Source: Leptothoe kymatousa TAU-MAC 1615 (lineage in GTDB: Bacteria; Cyanobacteriota; Cyanobacteriia; Phormidesmidales; Phormidesmidaceae). From it: a stretch of 64,000 nt of DNA. Of this stretch, positions 8,339 through 17,688 are shown one piece after another (positions within the stretch are counted from its first letter, which is position 1; every line of letters starts with the position of its first letter). The stretch lies in contig NZ_JADOER010000013.1 of assembly GCF_018739865.1 (NCBI RefSeq), forward strand, positions 78,295 to 142,294, given 5' to 3'. Under the pieces are notes generated by a model. It was given only the letters and a program-made list of their open reading frames with translations. It was not told the DNA's origin and searched no databases. Position numbers and translations under genes: made by a program.

Positions 8339-9240
8339 AAAGCGGATTGCGCCTCGATTTGACTAGCTTCCCAACCGACCAGAACAGTTTTACGATCCAG
8401 GCCCCAGCGATAACCACCAAGCTCACCCGAACCACGAATCACTCGGTGGCAGGGGATGAGATAGCCGACAGGATTGCGTCCCACAGCATTACCGATGGCT
8501 CGGGCGGCTGTGGGTTTCCCCATGGACTTTGCTAATCCTTGATAGGTGGCCAGTCCACCCAAGGGAATTTTCAATAGGGCCTGCCATACTTGAATTTGAA
8601 AGTTTGTTCCTTTGACATGGAGCGTTAGGGGAGATCGATTGGCCCTATGGAAGATTTGGTCACAAATATGCTCGGTTGCCTTTTGTTCATACCTAATGGT
8701 GGCATTCGGCCATTCTGTTTTTAACTGTTGTTCAGCCACTGCCTGATTAGGGTTATCAAGGAAGTGTAAATTACAAATTCCCCGATCAGTCATGGCAATG
8801 AGACAATCTCCAAACGGAGAATTGTGAATACCATAGCGAATCTGTAAACCAGCGCCTGCGGACTTATATTCACCGGGAGACATCGCTTCTAAGGTGACAA
8901 ATAAATCATGGAGACGTCCAGGGCTAGATAGGCCTGAGTCCATGGTTAGGTCTAAAAGACTATTGGTCTCAGCAATTTTAGATTTTGCGTAGTTTAAGGT
9001 TAAGTACTGGGAAAACCGTTTGGGACTAATGCCGGCCCATTGGGTAAACAACCGTTGGAAGTGATAGTCACTCAGGCCTACATGCTGGGCAATGGTGGCT
9101 AAATTAGGCTGCTCCAAGTGATGCTGACGAATAAATGCGATCGCGTTAGCCATGCGTTCATAGGTTTCTTGATCCTTAGCTGAGGTGGTTATAAATGAAT
9201 CCATACATTTGCTGGAGCTTGGGTAGGGTATCCCTGACAA
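8302..9240 (-). CDS. AraC domain-methylated-DNA-cysteine S-methyltransferase (Ada/Ogt-like)
   Basis: The 312-residue product joins an N-terminal AraC-type helix-turn-helix region (about residues 25-125, ATIAQHVGLSDYHFQRLFTQWAG and SPKRFSQYLTL) to a C-terminal O6-alkylguanine-DNA methyltransferase domain (about 135-300). The suicide Cys is in IPCHRVIRGSG, and GGLATYQGLA and ARAIGNAVGRNP are the DNA-binding and turn motifs. It repairs O6-methylguanine by transferring the methyl group to itself and probably regulates repair genes. It lacks the Ada N-terminal zinc domain that senses methylphosphotriesters, so the trigger for regulation is unclear. The last residues (FLRNPVSGKC) come from a dispersed repeat. 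A later Met (residue 13) could also be the start. Confidence 0.87.
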   Translation of the reverse strand: MSGIPYPSSSKCMDSFITTSAKDQETYERMANAIAFIRQHHLEQPNLATIAQHVGLSDYHFQRLFTQWAGISPKRFSQYLTLNYAKSKIAETNSLLDLTMDSGLSSPGRLHDLFVTLEAMSPGEYKSAGAGLQIRYGIHNSPFGDCLIAMTDRGICNLHFLDNPNQAVAEQQLKTEWPNATIRYEQKATEHICDQIFHRANRSPLTLHVKGTNFQIQVWQALLKIPLGGLATYQGLAKSMGKPTAARAIGNAVGRNPVGYLIPCHRVIRGSGELGGYRWGLDRKTVLVGWEASQIEAQSAFLRNPVSGKCGT

Positions 9241-9285
9241 AGATATCGGTAGGCATCATGTATAACCACCCAGTTCTTGCTAACT

Positions 9286-9327
9286 GTAGTTTGTCGTACA
9301 GCAACGCATCGTTGTTGCTCCTACGCT
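9286..9327 (+). promoter_or_regulatory. NtcA-activated promoter of glnN
   Basis: GTAGTTTGTCGTAC at 9286-9299 matches the NtcA consensus GTA-N8-TAC exactly. TACGCT at 9322-9327 fits the TAN3T -10 box, and the 22-base spacing is the one expected for a class II NtcA promoter. Transcription would start near 9334, leaving a leader of about 375 nt before glnN. glnN is a known NtcA target in other cyanobacteria. Confidence 0.8.
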
Positions 9328-9708
9328 ATGTCAATCAAGCATTATGCAAAAATATTACTCCTTTGCTTGAGGTGTTACAAAGGCTTAGGTCCAAACGTTA
9401 TTGCGCCATAGGGTTCAAGGTGTCATCACCAAGACCCTAGACCTTAGGGGCAATGGTTAGGGTTTCTGTCTTTGTAACGCCATTTCTGGAAATCAGAAAC
9501 GCTCTTTTTTTAGAAAGACCTTTACCACACAATTGTCGTCAATGCTCGACAAGTTCTTGAATCGAAAGAACTTTATGGGTTGCATAAAGAATACAAGGGA
9601 ATAATTAGCCCCAATTAGCCCTAGATAGTTGGCGTTTGGTATCTCTGTTGTCTATTTCAAGTGGGTGGGTTCAGTACCATCAGACAGTTGGTCCCCCATA
9701 AAGGAATT

Positions 9709-11883
9709 ATGAGCGGAAATGCAGGTCGGGTTCAAGCCATTAGTCAAATTGTCAATCGGGAGCCGCTACCCCCCAAGGCACCGGCAAGCCTTGAAGAGAT
9801 TTGGGCAGACAATGTCTTTAACCTTCCTAAAATGAAGGCCACTCTGCCCAAGGGTGTTTTTAAGTCGATTAAAAAAACAATTGTGACTGGGGAGAAATTA
9901 GATCCCTCGGTGGCTGATGCGGTCGCTACGGCGATGAGAGATTGGGCCATATCTAAGGGCGCGCTCTACTATGCCCACGTGTTTTATCCCATGACGAACC
10001 AGACTGCTGAGAAGCATGACGGGTTTATTGCGCCCCAAGGGGACGGCACGGTCATTTCAGAATTTTCTGGCAAGCTATTGGTTCAGGGTGAGCCAGACGG
10101 CTCTTCATTCCCCAATGGTGGTATCCGTGGCACCTTTGAGGCCCGAGGCTATACCGCATGGGATGTGACCAGCCCGGCCTATATCATGGATACGGATAAC
10201 GGCTCCACCCTATGCATTCCCACGGTATTTGTTTCTTGGACGGGGGAAGCGCTGGATAAGAAAGTGCCGCTGTTGCGGTCTATTGCGGCGATGGACAAAG
10301 CCGCTAGTAAGGTTTTAAAGCTTTTGGGCAATACGGATGTTGCCCATGTCAACTCCAGCTGTGGTGCTGAGCAAGAATATTTCTTAATTGATGCTAACTT
10401 TGCTACCCAGCGTCCCGATCTGCTGTTGGCTGGACGCACCCTGTTTGGTAAGGCTCCCGCCAAGGGACAAGAATTTGACGATCACTACTTTGGGGCCATT
10501 CCAGAGCGGGTGCAGGTATTTATGCAGGATGTGGAGGAAACCCTCTATAAGCTAGGGATTCCTGCCAAAACTCGCCACAATGAAGTAGCACCAGGGCAGT
10601 TTGAAATTGCCCCCTATTTTGAAGCGGCTAACGTGGCTAGCGACCACCAGCAGATGATTATGACCGTGTTGCGCCACACGGCGAAAAAGCATGGCTTTAT
10701 GTGCTTACTCCATGAGAAACCCTTTGCGGGCATCAATGGATCTGGTAAACACGTCAACTGGTCAGTGGGCAACTCGACCCAGGGTAACCTGCTGGACCCC
10801 GGTGATTCTCCCCACGAGAACGCCCAGTTTTTGGTGTTCTGCGGTGCTGTAATTCGAGGTGTACATAAGTATGGACCACTGATGCGGGCAGCCATTGCCA
10901 CCGCCAGCAACGACCATCGCCTCGGGGCCAACGAAGCACCACCGGCCATTATGTCAGTGTATTTAGGCACCCAGCTTGAAGAAGTCTTTGAGCAAATCAA
11001 GACCGGCTCCATAACTGACTCTAAAAAGAAAGGGGTGATGGATCTCGGTGTAGACGTGCTGCCCTATTTGACTAAAGATGCGGGCGATCGCAACCGTACC
11101 TCGCCCTTTGCCTTTACCGGCAACCGCTTTGAATTTCGCGCAGTCGGTTCAAACCAGTCGGTGTCTGGTCCCCTAATCGTCCTAAATACTATGCTGGCCG
11201 ATTCCCTAGATTGGGTCGGCAATCGCCTAGAGGCCGAACTCTCGGGAGGGGCAGAACTCAATACCGCAATTCTCACTGTACTCAAGGAGGTGATGGAGCA
11301 ACATGGTGCCGTGGTCTTTGGCGGTAACGGGTACTCCGAAGAGTGGCACAAAATGGCGGTTGAAGAGCGGGGCTTGGCAAACCTACCTACCACAGCTGAT
11401 GCCCTACCGGTGTTGCAAGAGGAGTACATTGGCGACCTTTTCCAAAAGACAGGTGTATTGACACCGGTTGAGTTGGAAAGTCGTTTTGAGGTCTATGCCG
11501 AGCAATATATTCTCTCCATTGAGGTGGAATGTAAGCTAGTGATTGAAATGGCTAAGACCAAGATCTATCCAGCCGCTGTTGATTACTTAGCTAAGCTGTC
11601 GTCTACAATTTCAAGCTTGGAAGGCTTAGGCGTCACCCTGGAAAAGGGAAGCGCTGAAAAAATTGCGGAGCTGACCAATGGCATGGCCAGTACTGTTGCC
11701 AAATTGAGTGAAGCCCTTGGGACTCATGATTTTGGCGGTGCTGGTGAGCACATGGCTTACTGTGCCAGCACCCTACGTCCCTTGATGGATGATGTGCGCG
11801 AATATGTAGATACGCTAGAAAGTGAAATTTCTGATGAGTTTTGGCCGTTGCCCACTTACCAGGAAATGCTGTTTATCAAGTAG
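9709..11883 (+). CDS. glnN: glutamine synthetase type III GlnN
   Basis: GSIII makes glutamine from glutamate and ammonia with ATP and forms a dodecamer; in cyanobacteria it is used mainly under nitrogen starvation. The open frame begins at 9661 with GTG, but ATG at 9709 follows AAAGGA and gives 724 residues, the usual length for cyanobacterial GlnN. Visible blocks include the N-terminal [13 protein letters not shown], the catalytic-core [42 protein letters not shown] with the conserved KHVNWS, and [18 protein letters not shown]. The C-terminal helical region typical of GSIII follows. The gene is alone, driven by the NtcA promoter at 9286-9327 and closed by the terminator at 11949. Confidence 0.95.
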   Translation: MSGNAGRVQAISQIVNREPLPPKAPASLEEIWADNVFNLPKMKATLPKGVFKSIKKTIVTGEKLDPSVADAVATAMRDWAISKGALYYAHVFYPMTNQTAEKHDGFIAPQGDGTVISEFSGKLLVQGEPDGSSFPNGGIRGTFEARGYTAWDVTSPAYIMDTDNGSTLCIPTVFVSWTGEALDKKVPLLRSIAAMDKAASKVLKLLGNTDVAHVNSSCGAEQEYFLIDANFATQRPDLLLAGRTLFGKAPAKGQEFDDHYFGAIPERVQVFMQDVEETLYKLGIPAKTRHNEVAPGQFEIAPYFEAANVASDHQQMIMTVLRHTAKKHGFMCLLHEKPFAGINGSGKHVNWSVGNSTQGNLLDPGDSPHENAQFLVFCGAVIRGVHKYGPLMRAAIATASNDHRLGANEAPPAIMSVYLGTQLEEVFEQIKTGSITDSKKKGVMDLGVDVLPYLTKDAGDRNRTSPFAFTGNRFEFRAVGSNQSVSGPLIVLNTMLADSLDWVGNRLEAELSGGAELNTAILTVLKEVMEQHGAVVFGGNGYSEEWHKMAVEERGLANLPTTADALPVLQEEYIGDLFQKTGVLTPVELESRFEVYAEQYILSIEVECKLVIEMAKTKIYPAAVDYLAKLSSTISSLEGLGVTLEKGSAEKIAELTNGMASTVAKLSEALGTHDFGGAGEHMAYCASTLRPLMDDVREYVDTLESEISDEFWPLPTYQEMLFIK

Positions 11884-11948
11884 TTTTTTTAGAAGAAGCT
11901 GTTGAACAAGTAAATAGAATTTACTTGTATCCCATGGCATTTAGTTTT

Positions 11949-11978
11949 GAGGCAAGGTAACTTCTTGCCTCTTTTTTT
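11949..11978 (+). terminator. intrinsic terminator of glnN
   Basis: GAGGCAAG (11949-11956) pairs with CTTGCCTC (11964-11971), followed by seven T residues. It is a textbook rho-independent terminator 65 bases after the glnN stop. Confidence 0.85.
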
Positions 11979-12041
11979 ATGCCTGCGATCTTGCACCAGA
12001 TCGGTTTTGAGCTTATAACCCACGTTAGGTTAAAAACCCAA

Positions 12042-12169
12042 CGCTAATTGAAGGCTGTCCACTAAAGGGACAAGATTCGCTTAATAGCTCTGTACTTGGA
12101 GCTTTCACAGATCCTCTACCCCCTTTAGTGGGTTTTGATTCAATTAGCCTTGGAACTTTCAGTCCAAGG
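12042..12169. repeat. imperfect inverted repeat and hairpin in the glnN-DUF3754 spacer
   Basis: CGCTAATTGAAGGC...CCACTAAAGGG (12042-12070) is roughly the reverse complement of 12121-12149 (CCCTTTAGTGGG...CAATTAGCC). A separate hairpin CCTTGGA/TCCAAGG follows at 12149-12169. This could be the remains of a small mobile element or a structured RNA. No gene is visible in 11884-12218. Confidence 0.4.
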
Positions 12170-12218
12170 TGGGCCGTGCTCAAGATGCGATTCCACCGCA
12201 TCAAATAGGTTTGAGCGC

Positions 12219-13556
12219 TCAGCCCTCACTATAATCAAACGCATTGTCCCAAAGATAATCCAACACCGCCATAGAATCCTTTAACGACAACAACCGACAC
12301 CGCCCCTGGTCGTCATAGTCCATTAACGGTTTCTCCACACCGCCCACATATCCCCGCAGCCCCTGCAAGTTCTTTAGCGGCCCTGCAATATCAAAATTGA
12401 TCGCCGTCCCCGTTTTCTCCACCATCCATTTCTCAACCTTGGCATCAAGGGCTTGGGGCGTCAGAGGTTCTGCGCTGGTGAGCAAATGGTAATACACCAG
12501 AATAATTTCCTTGCATTCTTCCTCTTCGGCAATGTCCACCAGCATTTGAAACACGCTAGCGTTATTGGCCAGGTTGTTAAAAAACAACGTATCGGTCACG
12601 TCCTTTTGGAACTTTATCTTTTTGTTTTTATACTGGCTATATTGTTTTACGCCAAAGCCCCCTAACGCAATCACAAAGGTGAGGGTCGCCACCAGCACCG
12701 GCATAATGTTGCGGGCCTGTTCTTCCTCCACATCGATGGATTCTAGCGCCGACCCGGCATTGAGGGTGAGTAAAATAGCGGCCACTAAAATCAAAATATT
12801 GGGCAGCGCCTTTAACAACACAGGAATAGCGGCCCCAATGGCTGGCACCGCCAGCATCAGCTGATCCCGCAGGGTCATGCTGGTTTTGACATTGGGAAAC
12901 AATAAATCTAGATCAAATTTGGGAATATTTTTGTAAAAATAGACATACATTTTGCCGGGGACAAACTTGCGTTCTGCTTGGCCCCGTTTTCGCTTAGTCT
13001 GCTTTTCCTTTGCTTGGAAATAGCGCTCCCCCTTAAACTGGATTAGCAAAACTAAGCGTTCTAGAATATCGACGGTTTGTTCTGCTTCCCAGAAGAAAAA
13101 TTTCTTGGTTTTAATGGTTTGGTTAATATCCCCCCGGCAGTAGCAGAGCACCTGCTCAAAATCGTTGAAATCCACATCGGTTTTCAGGTTGATTAGGGTG
13201 CGGCTATTGAGTGCTTGTTGAATGGTGGCCTCAGGCACTGGGTAATAGTTGGCCTGGTCTAGGGTGCGCTTAAATGCCTGCATCAGGCTACGCCCCATGG
13301 CTTCGTAGTCCTGCAAGGACGTTTCGTATAGGGGCTGGATCTCGGCATTGGGGTTGAACACCCTGTAGTTCTCTTTAATGGTGTCCAGGGTGCTATGGAA
13401 TTTGAAGTGGTAAAACGCGGTTAGAATTTCGCAAAATGCGGCAAATTCCTTGGCGGTTTCGTCGGTCAGATGCCCATCGCTCAGGCACAATTTAATGATG
13501 TCCTTACGGGGATAAGGGATAAATGCTTCGCGGGGAGGGTCGGTAGTCATGGCCAT
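12219..13556 (-). CDS. DUF3754 (TMEM143-like) membrane protein
   Basis: The 445-residue product resembles the DUF3754/TMEM143 family, widespread in cyanobacteria and present in mitochondria, function unknown. The N-terminal two thirds are soluble, with the conserved AFIPYPRKDIIKLCL start and a central LKTDVDFNDFEQVLCYCRGD block. Two membrane segments follow near residues 235-275 (MLAVPAIGAAIPVLLKAL and ILILVAAILLTLNAG) and another near 290-305 (VLVATLTFVIALGGFG). The C-terminal part has EEEECKEIILVYYHLLT. The start lies directly before the divergent TSUP permease gene, with 94 bases between the two starts. Confidence 0.8.
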   Translation of the reverse strand: MAMTTDPPREAFIPYPRKDIIKLCLSDGHLTDETAKEFAAFCEILTAFYHFKFHSTLDTIKENYRVFNPNAEIQPLYETSLQDYEAMGRSLMQAFKRTLDQANYYPVPEATIQQALNSRTLINLKTDVDFNDFEQVLCYCRGDINQTIKTKKFFFWEAEQTVDILERLVLLIQFKGERYFQAKEKQTKRKRGQAERKFVPGKMYVYFYKNIPKFDLDLLFPNVKTSMTLRDQLMLAVPAIGAAIPVLLKALPNILILVAAILLTLNAGSALESIDVEEEQARNIMPVLVATLTFVIALGGFGVKQYSQYKNKKIKFQKDVTDTLFFNNLANNASVFQMLVDIAEEEECKEIILVYYHLLTSAEPLTPQALDAKVEKWMVEKTGTAINFDIAGPLKNLQGLRGYVGGVEKPLMDYDDQGRCRLLSLKDSMAVLDYLWDNAFDYSEG

Positions 13557-13650
13557 GGAATCTATTTATTGGCCTGCTTTGAAGGGTAAATGAGGTAGCT
13601 TTGCTTATCCTACAGACTTTTGCGAGTTTATTCAGCTTTCGGAGAATAAT

Positions 13651-14409
13651 ATGCCCCTAACCTTTGATTTGGTGGCCCTGTTGTTTGTGGTGGCCATGGC
13701 GGCGGGCTGTGTGGATACCATTGCGGGCGGTGGTGGCCTAATTGTGCTGCCGACACTGTTGATGGTGGGCGTACCGCCTGCGGTGGCCCTGGCTACGAAT
13801 AAATTGCAGGGCAGCGGCGGCACCTTGGTGGCGTCCGTCTATTTTGCGCGTAAGCAAATCGTGCGCCTAGGCGATATTCAGCTCACGGTTTGGATGACCT
13901 TTCTGGGGGCGGTGTTGGGCGTTTGGCTGGTGCTGCAAATCAATAGCACTGCCCTCAATGCGATTATTCCATTTTTGCTAATTGCCATGGGGGGCTATTT
14001 TGCCCTATCCCCCACCCTGGGGACCACGGACCAAAAACAACGGTTGGCCCACGGGCCTTTTGCTGGGTTTATCGCCCCCCTATTGGGGTTTTATGATGGC
14101 TTTTTTGGTCCGGGCACGGGCATGTTTATGGTGCTATCGCTGGTGAGTTTACGGGGCCACAATCTAACTAAGGCCACCGCCCAAACAAAAGTGCTTAACT
14201 GCACCAGCAATGTATCCTCGCTGCTGTATTTTCTTGTTTTTGGCCAGGTGTATTGGGGGGTGGGGCTGGTGATGCTGGCGGGGCAGGTGATTGGCTCGTC
14301 TATTGGGGCCAGAATTGTTCTGGCCAAGGGGGCCGGGTTGATTCGCCCGGTGGTGGCGGTGGTGTGTTTTGTGATGGCGTCTAAGCTTTTGTGGGATGCC
14401 CTGGGGTGA
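13651..14409 (+). CDS. TSUP family membrane permease (TauE/SafE)
   Basis: This 252-residue integral membrane protein has about eight hydrophobic segments and the two half-repeats typical of the TauE/SafE (TSUP) family. Signature pieces are GCVDTIAGGGGLIVLPTLL at the first repeat and GFYDGFFGPGTGMFMVLS at the second. Family members export or import small organic sulfur compounds or sulfite; the substrate here cannot be told. Its 3' end comes within 6 bases of the convergent small gene at 14415. Confidence 0.87.
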   Translation: MPLTFDLVALLFVVAMAAGCVDTIAGGGGLIVLPTLLMVGVPPAVALATNKLQGSGGTLVASVYFARKQIVRLGDIQLTVWMTFLGAVLGVWLVLQINSTALNAIIPFLLIAMGGYFALSPTLGTTDQKQRLAHGPFAGFIAPLLGFYDGFFGPGTGMFMVLSLVSLRGHNLTKATAQTKVLNCTSNVSSLLYFLVFGQVYWGVGLVMLAGQVIGSSIGARIVLAKGAGLIRPVVAVVCFVMASKLLWDALG

Positions 14410-14414
14410 TGCCA

Positions 14415-14651
14415 TTATGCATCGAGATATTCGCCGAGCACTTCGCAGGGGCCATCTTCTACACCGTCGTAAATCGATGCGCTGTTGGAAAAAGGCGGTG
14501 TGGGTTTGTCGCTAATGCCTAAATGGGTGTGCACAATGGTCAGGATGGCTTCGGAAACTGAGGTAATGTCTTGTTGCCGTTGATAGGTGCGCAGCCGGTC
14601 TAGGACTTCTGGGGTGAGCAACAGGGTCAGGGGCGTAGGGGCAGTTGACAT
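14415..14651 (-). CDS. small protein, possibly ribbon-helix-helix type
   Basis: A 78-residue acidic protein. The middle (TLLLTPEVLDRLRTYQRQQDITSVSEAILTIV, split here as a strand then two helices) has the strand-helix-helix layout of CopG/MetJ-like DNA-binding proteins, but this is only a pattern resemblance. No toxin-like partner is next to it. It ends within 6 bases of the TSUP permease stop. Confidence 0.55.
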   Translation of the reverse strand: MSTAPTPLTLLLTPEVLDRLRTYQRQQDITSVSEAILTIVHTHLGISDKPTPPFSNSASIYDGVEDGPCEVLGEYLDA

Positions 14652-14717
14652 AGTCTAAGGTTTTAAGGGCGATACATCTAGCATATCGGGCCGCTGGTTC
14701 AGGGGGGATTGCCTAAG

Positions 14718-14765
14718 GTGCCAATTTGCCTAGGTACTAATTTGCCTAGGTGCCAATTTGGCTAG
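14718..14765. repeat. three tandem 16-bp repeats
   Basis: GTGCCAATTTGCCTAG, GTACTAATTTGCCTAG and GTGCCAATTTGGCTAG follow each other without gaps, upstream of the CHASE2 gene. They could be multiple binding sites for a regulator or a replication-slippage product. Confidence 0.7.
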
Positions 14766-14827
14766 GCGCCAGGGTGAAAACGTTATTGCCCGCCTATGGG
14801 GGGGCAATCTGGGGTCGCTGATACTGT

Positions 14828-17404
14828 TTGCCCTCGATTGTGTCCCTAGTGCTCCTGAAGAAAATTTATTTGGCAGCTAAAGTGCCTTTCAAGGCCTATC
14901 CGTTTGCCAAGGGGCGCAGGCAATGGCCACTGTTATTAATTGCCTGTGTGGTTACGGGGACCATGGTGGGTATGCGACAACTGGGGTTGTCCCAGCCGCT
15001 GGAGTTGGCGATTTATGATTGGTTTTTGCGATCGCACCGTGCCATTGCCCCCGATCCTCGCATTCTGATTGTAGAAATCACCGAAAGTGATATCCAACGT
15101 CATCAAACTTGGCCCTTCAGCGATGAGCTCATTGGTCGCCTACTATCCCAGCTACAACAGCATCACCCCGCCGCCGTTGGTCTAGATCTCTATCGAGATT
15201 TTCACCATCCCCCCGGCGAGAAACTGCTCAAACAACAACTACAAAGAACGAATGTTATCTCCATCGAAAAATTAGGTGGGCCAGATACCTATCATGTTCC
15301 AGCCCCCAAAGGCGTGCCCAGAGACCAAATAGGATTCAATGATTTCGTCGTCGATCCAGATGGCATCGTGCGACGAAATTTTCTGTTTGCCACGGTGGGA
15401 GAAATAGAATACTACTCCCTATCCCTCCGCCTCAGTCAACTCTATCTAGCCAAAAAACATCCAGAAATTTCCCCTGAGCTAGAAATTTCATCAAATGCTG
15501 TCTCTTTAGGAAATACAGAATTTAAGCGACTTCGCGCTAATGCCGGAGCCTACCAAGGCATTGACAATGGAGGATATCAATTACTCCTAAGATATCGCAC
15601 CCCCCACTTGCCAGCTCAAAGAATTTCCATCAGTGATATCCTAGACAACAATTTTGACCCTGCCTGGATCAACAATAAAATTGTCTTAATTGGGACTACG
15701 GCCCTCAGCGAAAAAGACTATTTCTATACCCCCTATGGTTCATCTGAAGCCAACCAACTAGTGATGCCTGGCGTGGTTGTGCACGCCCATCTAACGAGTC
15801 AAATCATCAGTGCCACATTGGGTGAACGCTCCCTTTATCGGTTTTGGCCAGATTTTATAGAAATTATTTGGATTGGCCTATGGGCCCTCGCCGGCAGCAT
15901 CTTAATCTACCGTTTTGATCGGCCTAGAATTCTGAGTGCCATCAGCCTTGTAAGTGTCTGTAGCATCTCCATTATTGCCCTTTTTAGCCTCACCCAAGGC
16001 ATTTGGATTCCCTGTGCCATGCCGCTGTTGAGCTTTAGCATGGCCGGCACCATTGCCCTAGTCTACAAAGAGTTTTATCGCAGCTTTTTTGACGAATTAA
16101 CCGGCCTCTCCAATCGCACATTCTTTATGCGAAATCTGGAAAAGCTGCTCAAAGGCAAACAAGCACAAGCAGAAATAAATATAGCTGTTTTATTTATCGA
16201 CATCGATCAGTTTACACTGATTAATGAAAATTTCGGACGTGCCGCCGGAGACGAGCTATTACGGATTATCACGGCTCGATTGCGGGCCAGCCTACCCTCT
16301 AAAAGTAAGCTGGCCAAGCTAGATGGAGACGATTTTGTTGTTGTATTAAAACAATGTCCTAACCTGAAATTAGCCTCTCAGCTAGCCGACAGAATGCAAG
16401 AAAATATCTCGCGACCGATTACATTCAAACGACAAAATCTTCGATTGACCGCTAGCATTGGCATCGCCATGAGCGAGGCGGGTAGCCATAAGCAAGCCGA
16501 AGCCATCGTGCGCGATGCCCAAATGGCCATGTATCGAGCAAAGTCCATGGGCAAAGCGTGCTATGAAATATTCTCTGCCCAAATGCGCACCCAGTCCGCA
16601 ACGTTATTTTCGCTCAACTCAGATCTGCCCCAAGCGATTGAACAAAATCAGCTACGGTTACACTATCAACCCCTGATCCATCTTGAAAGCGGAAAAATCC
16701 AAGGCTTTGAGGCATTGGTGCGATGGCAACATCCCAAAAAGGGTTTGATCTATCCCGGAGATTTTATCCCCTTAGCAGAAGAGAATGGCCTGATCGTTCC
16801 CCTGGGCTACTGGGTACTTAAAGAAGCCTGTCGTCAAAATCAGCTTTGGAACCAGGCCTATCCCCAAGCTACTACTCCTTTATTTATTAGCGTTAACCTG
16901 TCCGGTCGTCAGTTTCGAGATCCTCACCTGATTGAGAACATTCAAAAAATTATCGAAGATGTGGACCTACTACCCCATAGCCTCAAATTAGAACTCACCG
17001 AGAGTGTGGTCATGGACGATGTGGAAGTATCGGTAAACGGGCTGCTGAGTCTTAAAAAAATAAATATTAAGGTGGGTATTGATGATTTTGGCACCGGGTA
17101 TTCTTCCTTGAGCTATCTACATCGTTTTCCCGTGGATACCCTTAAAGTAGATCGCTCCTTTGTCATGCGCATGCATGATGCATCAGACAACGAAGCCATT
17201 GTGAAAACAATTATTTCCTTGAGCCACAGCTTACAAATGGACGTTATTGCTGAAGGTATTGAAACAGCGGCTCAGGCTGAAAAGCTGAAAACCTGGAACT
17301 GTGAATACGGCCAAGGCTATTTTTTCTCCAGGCCCGTACCCTCAGAAAAAGCTGAAGCATTACTGGCCAATCCACCACATTGGGCCTACCCTCAAGACGC
17401 TTAG
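14828..17404 (+). CDS. CHASE2-GGDEF-EAL sensor (likely c-di-GMP phosphodiesterase)
   Basis: This roughly 855-residue membrane receptor carries an N-terminal membrane segment (about residues 33-50), an extracytoplasmic CHASE2 sensor (about 60-330, DPRILIVEITESDI and AVGLDLYRD), two or three further membrane segments (about 340-415), a GGDEF domain and a C-terminal EAL domain. The GGDEF signature is degenerate (KLDGDDFVVVL), so cyclase activity is doubtful. The EAL domain keeps EALVRWQHP and the DDFGTGYSS loop, so it should hydrolyse c-di-GMP. The start is uncertain: no ATG precedes the first membrane helix; TTG 14828 or nearby GTG codons (14840, 14849) are candidates. A close paralogue with the same architecture is at 27173-29713. 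Confidence 0.85.
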   Translation: MPSIVSLVLLKKIYLAAKVPFKAYPFAKGRRQWPLLLIACVVTGTMVGMRQLGLSQPLELAIYDWFLRSHRAIAPDPRILIVEITESDIQRHQTWPFSDELIGRLLSQLQQHHPAAVGLDLYRDFHHPPGEKLLKQQLQRTNVISIEKLGGPDTYHVPAPKGVPRDQIGFNDFVVDPDGIVRRNFLFATVGEIEYYSLSLRLSQLYLAKKHPEISPELEISSNAVSLGNTEFKRLRANAGAYQGIDNGGYQLLLRYRTPHLPAQRISISDILDNNFDPAWINNKIVLIGTTALSEKDYFYTPYGSSEANQLVMPGVVVHAHLTSQIISATLGERSLYRFWPDFIEIIWIGLWALAGSILIYRFDRPRILSAISLVSVCSISIIALFSLTQGIWIPCAMPLLSFSMAGTIALVYKEFYRSFFDELTGLSNRTFFMRNLEKLLKGKQAQAEINIAVLFIDIDQFTLINENFGRAAGDELLRIITARLRASLPSKSKLAKLDGDDFVVVLKQCPNLKLASQLADRMQENISRPITFKRQNLRLTASIGIAMSEAGSHKQAEAIVRDAQMAMYRAKSMGKACYEIFSAQMRTQSATLFSLNSDLPQAIEQNQLRLHYQPLIHLESGKIQGFEALVRWQHPKKGLIYPGDFIPLAEENGLIVPLGYWVLKEACRQNQLWNQAYPQATTPLFISVNLSGRQFRDPHLIENIQKIIEDVDLLPHSLKLELTESVVMDDVEVSVNGLLSLKKINIKVGIDDFGTGYSSLSYLHRFPVDTLKVDRSFVMRMHDASDNEAIVKTIISLSHSLQMDVIAEGIETAAQAEKLKTWNCEYGQGYFFSRPVPSEKAEALLANPPHWAYPQDA

Positions 17405-17406
17405 GC

Positions 17407-17510
17407 GCTGTTAAAAAACTACTTCACAGTTTAAAATCCAAAAAGGCTTGTTAAGTCATGATTTCAAGGAACAAGACCATGATTTTAATTTTTAACAAGC
17501 CCTTAAACTA
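17407..17510. repeat. MITE-like dispersed repeat, copy 2
   Basis: Begins GCTGTTAAAAAACTACTTCA and ends near TTTTTAACAAGCCC. It closely resembles 1761-1858 in sequence and order, and like that copy it is followed at once by a hairpin. It begins two bases after the stop codon of the CHASE2 gene. Confidence 0.6.
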
Positions 17511-17514
17511 AAAT

Positions 17515-17542
17515 GGATTACCCAAATAAATGTGGGTAATCC
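17515..17542 (+). terminator. hairpin after the CHASE2 gene
   Basis: GGATTACCCA (17515-17524) pairs exactly with TGGGTAATCC (17533-17542), loop 8. It is a plausible transcription end for the upstream gene, though there is no long T run. Confidence 0.5.
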
Positions 17543-17688
17543 GCAAATATGCAAACATATCAGGCCTAAATAGCCGTTGCTGATTTAGCAACCGATCTGC
17601 AAGGTTGACTCACCGTATGGATCGGACCCATACAATCCTCCCGAGGAAGAGCGCCCCTGCATAAATACACCGCCAATTCAGCCTGCCG

